From NCBI GenBank assembly GCA_046596415.1, contig JBKJML010000115.1, forward strand, positions 1 to 14,669: a stretch of 14,669 nucleotides of DNA, in the 5' to 3' direction. Of the stretch, positions 1 to 6,160 are shown one piece after another. The notes below the pieces were generated by a model. It saw nothing but the letters and a program-made list of their open reading frames with translations, was not told where the DNA came from and did not search any database. The stretch comes from JBKJML01 sp046596415 (GTDB lineage: Bacteria; Actinomycetota; Thermoleophilia; Gaiellales; Gaiellaceae). Position numbers and translations under genes: made by a program. Each line of letters opens with the position of its first letter. Position 1 is the first letter of the stretch.

Positions 1-945
<945 letters not shown>

Positions 946-1992
946 ATGGCGGACGAGCTCCTGGTCGTCGAGGATCTGAAGAAGTACTTCCCGGTCACGC
1001 GCGGGATCGTCTTCCAGAAGGAGGTCGCCTCCGTCAAGGCGGTCGACGGCGTCAGCTTCACCGTCAACCGTGGCGAGACGCTCGGTGTCGTGGGCGAGTC
1101 CGGCTGCGGCAAGTCGACGATGGCGCGCTGCATCATGCGGCTGCTCGACCCGACCGCCGGCAAGATCGTCTTCGACGGGCGCGACATCACCAGCCTGACC
1201 CGCCCCGAGATGCGGCCGGTCCGGCGTGAGCTGATGATGATCTTCCAGGACCCGTACGCGTCGCTGAACCCGCGAAAGCGCGTCGGCTTCATCGTCGCGG
1301 AGGCGCTCGAGGTCCACAAGATCGGCACCGAGTCCGAGATCAAGCGGCGCGTCCAGGAGCTACTCGAGATCGTGGGCCTGAACCCGGAGCACTACAACCG
1401 CTTCCCGCACGAGTTCTCGGGCGGCCAACGCCAGCGGATCGGCGTCGCCCGCGCGCTCGCGGTCAATCCGAAGCTGATCGTCTGCGACGAGCCCGTCTCG
1501 GCGCTCGACGTCTCCGTGCAGGCGCAGATCCTGAACCTGCTCAAGGATCTCCAGAAGGAGTTCGGTCTCACCTACGTCTTCATCGCGCACGATCTGAACG
1601 TTGTCCGGCACATCTCCGACAGGGTGATGGTCATGTACCTCGGCAAGGCCGTCGAGCTCGCCGGCCGGCAGGAGCTCTACGCGCACCCGAAGCACCCGTA
1701 CACGGGCGCGCTCCTCTCCGCCGTGCCGATCCCGGATCCCACGCTCGGCCGCACCCGTAAGCCGATCGTCCTCGAGGGCGACGTGCCGAGCCCGATCAAC
1801 CCGCCAAGCGCCTGCCGCTTCCACACGCGCTGCCCGCGGTTTGTGGAAGGGCACTGCGACGTCGTGGAGCCGCCGCTCTATCCCTTCCCGAGCGGCCAGT
1901 TCGCCGCCTGCCACTATCCGCTCGAGCGCTGGCCGATGACCGGCGACGAAGTTCGTCGCACCGGCGCACCCGTCGCGGCGAACGTCGACTAG
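946..1992 (+). CDS. dppF: Oligopeptide/dipeptide ABC transporter ATP-binding protein, DppF/OppF type
   Basis: Second ATPase of the peptide importer, expected to heterodimerise with the preceding DppD-type subunit on the cytoplasmic face of the permease. It is 348 aa, a normal length. Walker A GESGCGKST is at residues 50-58, signature FSGGQRQR at about 157-164, Walker B LIVCDEP at 177-183, and H-loop FIAHD at 212-216. The N-terminal KKYFPV and the insertion before VKAVDGVSF are typical of the F-type subunit. A Cys cluster (CRFHTRCP, then C) lies in the C-terminal oligo_HPY domain. The start ATG follows the upstream TAG with no gap, and GGAGG at 933-937 lies 8 nt before it, inside the upstream gene, so translation is probably coupled. 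Substrate class is inferred from the family alone. Confidence 0.96.
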   Translation: MADELLVVEDLKKYFPVTRGIVFQKEVASVKAVDGVSFTVNRGETLGVVGESGCGKSTMARCIMRLLDPTAGKIVFDGRDITSLTRPEMRPVRRELMMIFQDPYASLNPRKRVGFIVAEALEVHKIGTESEIKRRVQELLEIVGLNPEHYNRFPHEFSGGQRQRIGVARALAVNPKLIVCDEPVSALDVSVQAQILNLLKDLQKEFGLTYVFIAHDLNVVRHISDRVMVMYLGKAVELAGRQELYAHPKHPYTGALLSAVPIPDPTLGRTRKPIVLEGDVPSPINPPSACRFHTRCPRFVEGHCDVVEPPLYPFPSGQFAACHYPLERWPMTGDEVRRTGAPVAANVD

Positions 1993-1996
1993 CACG

Positions 1997-2365
1997 ATGC
2001 TGCGCGCGGCCGGCCGCCGCTTTCTCACCCTCCTGCTGCCGTTCGTGATCGGCACCGTCGTCGTCTCGATCGCGGCCGGCTTTGCGCTCGGCTCGTCCGT
2101 GGCGCGCTCGATCTCGCTCGGCTTCTACCTGGTCGGCTCGTTCGTCCTCGTGAGCGGCTTCTTCATGGGCAACCGTGGCCCGGCCCGACTCAAAGGCCCG
2201 GTGGGTGACGAGGGGCCGTGGGGTATCTCGCCCCGGCGGCGACTGCGCTGGGCCAGCGCCGAGGAGCGCGAATCCGCGCTCGCCGACTCGGCCGTCTTCG
2301 TCACGATCGGATTGGTGCTCATCGTGATCGGGGTCGTAGCCGATACCCGCTATACGCTCTACTAG
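1997..2365 (+). CDS. Small three-helix membrane protein of unknown function
   Basis: A 122-aa protein that I do not recognise as a named family. It has a basic N-terminus (RAAGRR), two hydrophobic segments at about residues 9-31 and 39-58, a polar Gly/Pro/Arg-rich middle (about 59-97), and a third hydrophobic segment at 99-115 ending in a short tail (DTRYTLY). It therefore looks like an integral membrane protein with a roughly 40-residue soluble loop. It starts 4 nt after the dppF stop in the same direction, so it is probably co-transcribed with the peptide transporter, but nothing in the sequence ties it to transport. No signal-peptide cleavage site or catalytic motif is visible. Codon use matches its neighbours. 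Real-gene confidence is good because of the clean membrane profile and operon spacing. Confidence 0.75.
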   Translation: MLRAAGRRFLTLLLPFVIGTVVVSIAAGFALGSSVARSISLGFYLVGSFVLVSGFFMGNRGPARLKGPVGDEGPWGISPRRRLRWASAEERESALADSAVFVTIGLVLIVIGVVADTRYTLY

Positions 2366-2455
2366 ACCGAAGCGGAAGGCAGCGCTGATGGCGGTTTCGC
2401 CTCCAGCCGGCAGGGTTGCGCCTAACCTCCCGGCGCTCCCGGCGTCCAAAGAGAT

Positions 2456-2941
2456 ATGAGAATCGTCCGCAGAGGGACGTTGGTGTGCGAGCGAACACGC
2501 GGTTGGGCCTCGCTCGCCCTCGACAACGAGCTGTCCGAGTTCGAGCAGACTCTGCTCGCCGGGCACGTCGAGCGCTGCTCCGACTGCGCCGCGTTCGTCG
2601 ACGACCTCAGACACTTGACGGCCGAGCTCCGCGCAGCCGGCCCCGTGCCGCTCGCACGGCCGGTCAGCCTGCCGGAGCGCCGGCGCGTCGCCTTCCGCGG
2701 CGGCCAGGTGGCGGCAGCGGCGGCGGTCGTGGCTGCAGCGATTGGTCTTGGCACCATGGTCTCCGCCTCGCAGCCGCCGGTCGTTCGCGGCACCGACGCC
2801 GTCGTCGGTGTGACCGGGAACCAGTTCCTCGTGCTCTCCGACCTGCAGGCCGACACGCTCGTGCGTGCTTCGCGCCGCCGCGGCGCCACGCCGCCGGTCG
2901 AGTACTCGCCCAGCCAGAAGTTCCTCGAAATCCCGATCTAG
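2456..2941 (+). CDS. Zinc-finger (zf-HC2) anti-sigma-factor-like membrane protein
   Basis: A 161-aa protein with the layout of a ZAS-type anti-sigma factor. The N-terminal cytoplasmic domain has Cys11 followed by the H-x3-C-x2-C signature (H37, C41, C44, in AGHVERCSDC). One transmembrane helix lies at about residues 84-103 (VAAAAAVVAAAIGLG), and a short extracytoplasmic tail of about 55 residues follows. Proteins of this family hold an ECF sigma factor inactive and release it on a signal. No sigma-factor gene adjoins it here, so partner and signal are unknown. Start choice is uncertain: the ATG at 2456 has only a weak, close purine run, while a GTG at 2483 has AGAGGGA at 2471-2477 five bases upstream. 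Starting there would give a protein beginning M-C-E-R, common in this family. It could also be a zf-HC2 protein with no anti-sigma role. Confidence 0.8.
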   Translation: MRIVRRGTLVCERTRGWASLALDNELSEFEQTLLAGHVERCSDCAAFVDDLRHLTAELRAAGPVPLARPVSLPERRRVAFRGGQVAAAAAVVAAAIGLGTMVSASQPPVVRGTDAVVGVTGNQFLVLSDLQADTLVRASRRRGATPPVEYSPSQKFLEIPI

Positions 2942-2970
2942 GCCGCTTGCCTCGGGCGGCGACTCCCGCC

Positions 2971-2991
2971 GGGCGGAGCCCGGCTCCGCCC
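2971..2991 (+). terminator. GC-rich hairpin, probable terminator of the anti-sigma-like gene
   Basis: A perfect 9-bp stem, GGGCGGAGC (2971-2979) against GCTCCGCCC (2983-2991), with a 3-nt loop, begins 30 nt after the stop codon at 2941. There is no T-tract after it, so it is not a canonical intrinsic terminator. T-less hairpins of this sort are common 3' ends in high-GC actinobacteria. Confidence 0.45.
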
Positions 2992-3187
2992 CCGGAAACC
3001 GGCCAGCGCATTTGTAACGCCGCGAGGTGCCGGGGTACTAGGGTGTGGCATGTTCACCCAGCCGTCCACGATCACCTCGCACTGCTGACACCTCGACCAC
3101 GCCGCCAGGCTGGCGGCGGCGCTCGAGCGCCAGCGGCAACTGCCGCGGCGACCGCGTGGACCGGGGGGCTCCGCTAGACTGCGCAGG

Positions 3188-3208
3188 CTTGTGACACAGC
3201 TTGTAACA
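3188..3208 (+). repeat. Tandem near-identical 9-mers, possible operator
   Basis: CTTGTGACA (3188-3196) and CTTGTAACA (3200-3208) differ at one base and are spaced 12 nt start to start, about one helical turn. They lie just after a -10-like TAGACT (3175-3180), roughly where transcription would begin, so a DNA-binding protein here would block or tune the atpDC transcript. A related TTGTAAC stands at 3012-3018. No regulator family is assigned. Confidence 0.35.
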
Positions 3209-3260
3209 TGGCCGAAGCGGCGTCGGTGCGCCGCGGCCGAACCCGCCACCAAGCCTCTCC

Positions 3261-3272
3261 AGGAGACACATG
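3261..3272 (+). promoter_or_regulatory. Shine-Dalgarno plus ATG directly before the foldback element
   Basis: AGGAGA at 3261-3266 precedes an ATG at 3270-3272, and the repeat element begins at 3274. This is the best ribosome-binding site near atpD, yet it lies about 160 nt before the ATG at the head of the atpD frame. It could translate the short ORF at 3270-3443, or it could be the original atpD initiation site displaced by insertion of the element (inference). Confidence 0.6.
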
Positions 3273-3443
3273 CCCAAGAACTCAGTTCAGAACGAAGCCT
3301 TGAGCCGTCGGGCCGCGCTCGGCGGTACGATCGCGGCGTCCTCGGTCGCCTCGATAGCGCTGCTATCGAGGCTCCCTGCGTCCTGGCGCTCGCACCACCC
3401 AGCGCACCCCGACGGCGAAGGGTCATTCCGAAATGAGTTCTAA
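3270..3443 (+). CDS. Short ORF (57 aa) with a Tat-signal-like N-terminus running through foldback copy 1
   Basis: ATG at 3270 with AGGAG four bases upstream opens 57 codons ending in TAA at 3441-3443. The peptide starts MPKNSVQNEA and then reads LSRRAALGGTIAASSVASIA: a twin-arginine motif followed by a modest hydrophobic stretch, as in a Tat signal peptide. After residue 33 it becomes polar and His/Pro-rich with no domain. All but the start codon lies inside the repeat element. The ORF ends 8 nt past the A of the atpD ATG (3433) in another frame, so it could act as a translated leader coupled to atpD, which has only a weak Shine-Dalgarno. Copy 2 of the element lacks the ATG, is frameshifted and reaches a stop early, so the peptide is not conserved. 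Its status as a real protein is doubtful; a leader role or coincidence are equally open. Confidence 0.35.
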   Translation: MPKNSVQNEALSRRAALGGTIAASSVASIALLSRLPASWRSHHPAHPDGEGSFRNEF

Positions 3444-3450
3444 GCAGGCT
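3274..3450 (+). mobile_element. Foldback (MITE-like) repeat element, copy 1
   Basis: A 177-bp sequence repeated in direct orientation at 13465-13643, about 93% identical by hand alignment; the 77 bases at 3356-3432 are identical in both. The element is one large imperfect palindrome. The outer repeats are GAACTCAGTTC (3278-3288) and GAAATGAGTTC (3430-3440; the exact complement in copy 2). Inner arms pair GCCGTCGGG with CCCGACGGC, and a perfect 11-bp stem, GCCTCGATAGC (3348-3358) and GCTATCGAGGC (3362-3372), closes on a GCT loop. By hand, about 70-75% of paired positions match over roughly 80 nt per arm. It encodes no transposase. The right end overlaps the first codons of atpD. No clear target-site duplication is visible. 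It could be a non-autonomous transposable element, a REP-like structured repeat, or a structured RNA. Confidence 0.7.
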
Positions 3451-4869
3451 GACGCGCAGAACGTCGGCAAGGTCGTCGAGATCAAGGGCGTCGTGATCGA
3501 CGCCGTGTTCCCGAACGAGCTGCCCGGTATCTACAACGCCGTGCGGATCGACATCGCGCAGCCGGACGGCTCGACGCTGGCGCTGATCGCGGAGGTGCAG
3601 CAGCATCTCGGCGACGATCGCGTCCGCGCCGTCGCCATGGACTCCACCGACGGGCTCGCACGCGGAGTCGATGTCGTCGACACCGGTGGTCCGATCTCCG
3701 TCCCGGTCGGCGAGGCGACGCTGGGCCGGATCTTCAACGTGATCGGCGACCCGATCGACGAAGGCGACCCGATCCCCGCAGGGACGGAGCGCCGCGGGAT
3801 CCATCAGGATCCGCCCGCCTTCCAAGACCTGTCACCGAAGATCGAGATCTTCGAGACCGGCCTCAAGGTCGTCGACCTGCTCGCTCCGTACGTCAAGGGC
3901 GGCAAGATCGGCCTCTTCGGCGGCGCGGGCACCGGCAAGACGGTCCTGATCCAGGAGCTGATCCACAACATCGCGCGCCAGCACGGCGGCCTTTCGGTCT
4001 TCGCCGGCGTCGGCGAGCGCACGCGTGAGGGCAACGACCTGATGCTCGAAATGCAGGAGTCGGGCGTGATCGACAAGACCGCGCTCGTCTACGGCCAGAT
4101 GAACGAGCCGCCCGGCGCTCGCCTGCGCGTCGCCCTCTCCGGCCTGACGATGGCGGAGTACTTCCGCGACCAGGGCCAGGACGTGCTGCTCTTCATCGAC
4201 AACATCTTCCGCTTCGTCCAGGCGGGCTCCGAGGTGTCGGCGCTCCTCGGCCGCATGCCGAGCGCCGTCGGCTACCAGCCGACCCTCGCCTCCGAGATGG
4301 GCCAGCTCCAGGAGCGCATCACGTCGACGCGTACCGGCTCGGTGACGTCGGTGCAGGCGATCTATGTGCCGGCCGACGACCTCACCGACCCCGCGCCGGC
4401 GAACACGTTCGCTCACCTCGACGCGACGACCGTGCTCTCACGGGCGATCGTCGAGAAGGGGATCTACCCGGCCGTCGACCCGCTGGACTCGACCTCCCGT
4501 GCGCTGCAGCCGGGGATCGTCTCCGACGTGCATTACAAGACGGCCATCGCCGTGCAGCAGATCCTCCAGCGGTACAAGGACCTGCAGGACATCATCGCGA
4601 TCCTCGGCATGGACGAGTTGACCGACGAGGACAAGCTCGTCGTCCAGCGGGCCCGCAAGATCGAGCGTTTCCTCTCGCAGCCGAACTTCGTCGCCGAGCA
4701 GTTCACCGGCACACCCGGCAAGTACGTGAAGCTCGAGGACACGATCAAGGGCTTCGGCGAGATCATCGACGGCAAGCACGACGACCTGCCCGAGACCGCC
4801 TTCTACATGGTCGGCACGATCGAGGACGCGGTCGAGAAGGCCCGCGCGTCCGCGACCGTGGCTGCTTAG
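3433..4869 (+). CDS. atpD: F1Fo ATP synthase subunit beta
   Basis: Catalytic beta subunit of the F1 head; it binds and makes ATP in the alternating alpha3-beta3 ring on the cytoplasmic face of the membrane. The 478-aa length is normal. The N-terminal beta-barrel begins at NVGKVVEIKG. The P-loop GGAGTGKT is at 163-170, Walker B DVLLFID at 250-256, the conserved ALLGRMPSAVGYQPTL follows, and the DELSEED-loop equivalent reads DELTDED at 394-400. The ATG at 3433 is the only usable start after an in-frame TAG at 3355, but it lies inside the right terminal repeat of the foldback element, which supplies codons M-S-S-K. Only a weak GAAGGG lies upstream, so initiation may depend on coupling to the short upstream ORF. 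atpG and atpA, the usual upstream neighbours, are absent; atpC follows after 1 nt. Confidence 0.98.
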   Translation: MSSKQADAQNVGKVVEIKGVVIDAVFPNELPGIYNAVRIDIAQPDGSTLALIAEVQQHLGDDRVRAVAMDSTDGLARGVDVVDTGGPISVPVGEATLGRIFNVIGDPIDEGDPIPAGTERRGIHQDPPAFQDLSPKIEIFETGLKVVDLLAPYVKGGKIGLFGGAGTGKTVLIQELIHNIARQHGGLSVFAGVGERTREGNDLMLEMQESGVIDKTALVYGQMNEPPGARLRVALSGLTMAEYFRDQGQDVLLFIDNIFRFVQAGSEVSALLGRMPSAVGYQPTLASEMGQLQERITSTRTGSVTSVQAIYVPADDLTDPAPANTFAHLDATTVLSRAIVEKGIYPAVDPLDSTSRALQPGIVSDVHYKTAIAVQQILQRYKDLQDIIAILGMDELTDEDKLVVQRARKIERFLSQPNFVAEQFTGTPGKYVKLEDTIKGFGEIIDGKHDDLPETAFYMVGTIEDAVEKARASATVAA

Positions 4870-4870
4870 A

Positions 4871-5296
4871 GTGGCTGAAGCGCACCCGAAGTTCGACGTC
4901 TCGCTCGTCACACCCGACGGGGCCGTCTACGAGGGCGAGGCAGAGCTGATGATCGTGCCCGGCGCCGCCGGTGAGATCGGTGTGCTGGCCCGACACGCAC
5001 CGCTGATCGCGACGTTGAAGGCAGGCTCGACCAGGATCCACCTCGGTGGCTCCGAGGTGCTCGAGTTCGCAACCGGGCCTGGCTTCTTCACCGTGCAGCG
5101 CGACCGGGCGATTGCGCTCGTCGACGACGCCGTCGACGCGAAGGAGATCGACGACGCCCGCGCAACCTCGCAGCTCGAGGCCGCGAAGGCGGAGCTCGAG
5201 AAGGTGGAGGCTGGTGAGTCGAACGCCGATCGTTGGCAGCTCGAACAACGAATCAAGCATGCCGAGAATCAACTAGCGGTCTCCGGCCGCATCTGA
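4871..5296 (+). CDS. atpC: F1Fo ATP synthase subunit epsilon
   Basis: Central-stalk epsilon subunit, which links gamma to the c-ring and modulates ATP hydrolysis. The 141-aa protein has the usual N-terminal beta-sandwich at about residues 5-87 (FDVSLVTPDGAVYEGEAE, GEIGVLARHAPLI) and a C-terminal helical hairpin rich in Glu, Ala and Lys at about 93-135. The GTG start at 4871 is one base past the atpD stop and has no clear Shine-Dalgarno of its own, so it is probably translationally coupled to atpD. The atpD-atpC order is the normal 3' end of bacterial atp operons. No terminator is obvious after it; the next gene starts 27 nt downstream. Confidence 0.95.
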   Translation: MAEAHPKFDVSLVTPDGAVYEGEAELMIVPGAAGEIGVLARHAPLIATLKAGSTRIHLGGSEVLEFATGPGFFTVQRDRAIALVDDAVDAKEIDDARATSQLEAAKAELEKVEAGESNADRWQLEQRIKHAENQLAVSGRI

Positions 5297-5310
5297 CCGG
5301 CGGCTCGTTC

Positions 5311-5316
5311 TAGACT
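5311..5316 (+). promoter_or_regulatory. -10-like TAGACT just upstream of the oxidoreductase
   Basis: TAGACT fits the actinobacterial TANNNT -10 pattern and ends 7 nt before the ATG at 5324. That spacing would give a leaderless transcript, which would also explain the lack of a Shine-Dalgarno. The same hexamer occurs at 3175-3180. No convincing -35 is visible, so this is weak. Confidence 0.3.
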
Positions 5317-5323
5317 GAGCCCG

Positions 5324-6031
5324 ATGAGGGCAGTAGTCAGAGAGTCGCGCGAGGTGGCCAAGGGCACGCTGCTCGTCGAGTTCGACCTGCAGGGCGCCGA
5401 GGTCGACTTCCGGCCCGGGCAGTACTTCTGGGTCGAGCTGCTCGACCCGCCCTTCACGGACGAGAAAGGGAGCCGGCGGCACGTGTCCGTCGTCACCTCG
5501 CCGACCGAGCACGGCGTGCTCGGTCTCTGCACGAGGCTCCGTGACAGCGCCTTCAAGCGCTCGCTGGCCGCGCTTCAGGTGGGAGACGAGGTCGAGGTCG
5601 AGGCGCCCAAGGGAAGCTTTGTCCTGCCCGACGAGACAAATGTCCCGTACGTGTTCATTGCCGGCGGGATCGGAATCACCGTCTTCCGAAGCATGCTCCG
5701 CTTCATCCGTGACGAGCGGCTGCCCTACGAGGTGACGCTCGTCTACTCCAACCGCGATCGTGAGTCGGCCGCGTTCCTCGATGAGCTCACCGAGCTGGAG
5801 CGCGGGCTGCCCAACTTCCGCCTGATCCTCACGATGACCGACGAGGAGGCGTGGGAGGGAGAGTCGAGACGAGTCGACGCCGCGCTGTTGCGGGACGAGC
5901 TCGGCGACCTCACCTCGTACCGATTCCTCGTCGCCGGCCCGCCGGCGATGGCGGAGGCCGTCGTCGACGCCCTGCACGGCGCGGGTGTGCCCGACGAGCA
6001 GGTCACGGCCGACAAGTTCAGCGGCTACTAG
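5324..6031 (+). CDS. FAD/NAD(P)-binding oxidoreductase, ferredoxin-NADP reductase fold
   Basis: A 235-aa flavin reductase of the FNR superfamily, expected to move electrons between NAD(P)H and a protein partner through FAD. The FAD-binding beta-barrel is at about residues 1-98. It contains FRPGQYFWVEL and, at the position of the family RxY(S/T) motif, R52-H-V-S55: the usual Tyr is Val. The pyridine-nucleotide domain has GGIGITVF from 114, LVYSNRDRES, the substrate loop VAGPP at 203-207, and a C-terminal FSGY aromatic end like plant-type FNRs. There is only one Cys, so no fused 2Fe-2S ferredoxin domain and no DHODH PyrK-type cluster. The partner is not identifiable; neighbours (ATP synthase, methionine synthase) do not reveal it. 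A role in reactivating oxidised cobalamin on MetH is conceivable but unsupported beyond adjacency. Confidence 0.88.
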   Translation: MRAVVRESREVAKGTLLVEFDLQGAEVDFRPGQYFWVELLDPPFTDEKGSRRHVSVVTSPTEHGVLGLCTRLRDSAFKRSLAALQVGDEVEVEAPKGSFVLPDETNVPYVFIAGGIGITVFRSMLRFIRDERLPYEVTLVYSNRDRESAAFLDELTELERGLPNFRLILTMTDEEAWEGESRRVDAALLRDELGDLTSYRFLVAGPPAMAEAVVDALHGAGVPDEQVTADKFSGY

Positions 6032-6066
6032 ACCCGCTCCGCTAGCCTTACCCCACCTGGAAAGTT

Positions 6067-6095
6067 TTGAAAGGCAGCTTGGCGACCAGGATAAA
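6067..6095 (+). promoter_or_regulatory. Candidate sigma70-type promoter of metH
   Basis: TTGAAA (6067-6072) and GATAAA (6090-6095) are separated by 17 bases, close to consensus; an AT-rich island (6091-6098) stands out in the GC-rich surroundings. A start near 6102 would leave a leader of about 60 nt before the GTG at 6161, with the Shine-Dalgarno intact. Confidence 0.5.
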
Positions 6096-6114
6096 AAACG
6101 CCTAAAGAGCCCGC

Positions 6115-6129
6115 GAGCCGCGCCGGCTC
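6115..6129 (+). promoter_or_regulatory. Leader hairpin upstream of metH
   Basis: GAGCCG (6115-6120) and CGGCTC (6124-6129) form a perfect 6-bp stem with a CGC loop, followed by pyrimidine-rich ACGTTCTCTCT. It lies between the candidate promoter and the ribosome-binding site, so it may be an attenuator-like or stabilising hairpin, or the terminator of the upstream oxidoreductase. I see no SAM or cobalamin riboswitch core around it. Confidence 0.35.
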
Positions 6130-6149
6130 ACGTTCTCTCTAGGCTCCCG

Positions 6150-6155
6150 AAGGAG
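6150..6155 (+). promoter_or_regulatory. Shine-Dalgarno deciding the metH GTG start
   Basis: AAGGAG ends 5 nt before the GTG at 6161, an ideal spacing. It fixes this GTG as the start of metH. Confidence 0.85.
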
Positions 6156-6160
6156 ACGGC

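Larger units (their letters stand above)
2942..3269 (+). other. Structured intergenic region with no convincing gene
   Basis: These 328 bases hold no ORF I would call a gene on either strand. They contain a strong hairpin just after the anti-sigma-like gene (2971-2991), a weak sigma70-like pair (TTGTAA at 3012-3017, TACTAG at 3036-3041, spacing 18), and a cluster of GC-rich hairpins. The cluster comprises an 8-bp stem at 3100-3107/3111-3118 with a 3-nt loop, a perfect 14-bp palindrome GGCGCTCGAGCGCC at 3118-3131, and a 6-bp stem at 3133-3138/3141-3146. Next come a -10-like TAGACT at 3175-3180, a tandem 9-mer at 3188-3208, and a Shine-Dalgarno at 3261. Arrangement suggests a terminator, then a regulated promoter and leader for the downstream atpDC unit; this is inference. 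Confidence 0.5.

Noticed and set aside
3050..3088. A 12-codon mini-ORF (MFTQPSTITSHC) followed by hairpins, resembling an attenuator leader peptide
   Set aside because: No Shine-Dalgarno precedes it, there is no run of a regulatory amino acid, and no biosynthetic gene follows directly. Likely chance.
3191..3436. An 81-codon plus-strand frame upstream of atpD
   Set aside because: It overlaps the short ORF at 3270 in another frame, lacks a ribosome site at its GTG, and its residues are Arg/Pro/Ala-rich without any motif. Part of it is just the repeat element read in a second frame.
6032..6160. A SAM-I or cobalamin riboswitch before metH
   Set aside because: The conserved cores, such as the B12-box GCCACTG, are not present, and at 129 nt the gap is too short for a typical cobalamin riboswitch together with a promoter.
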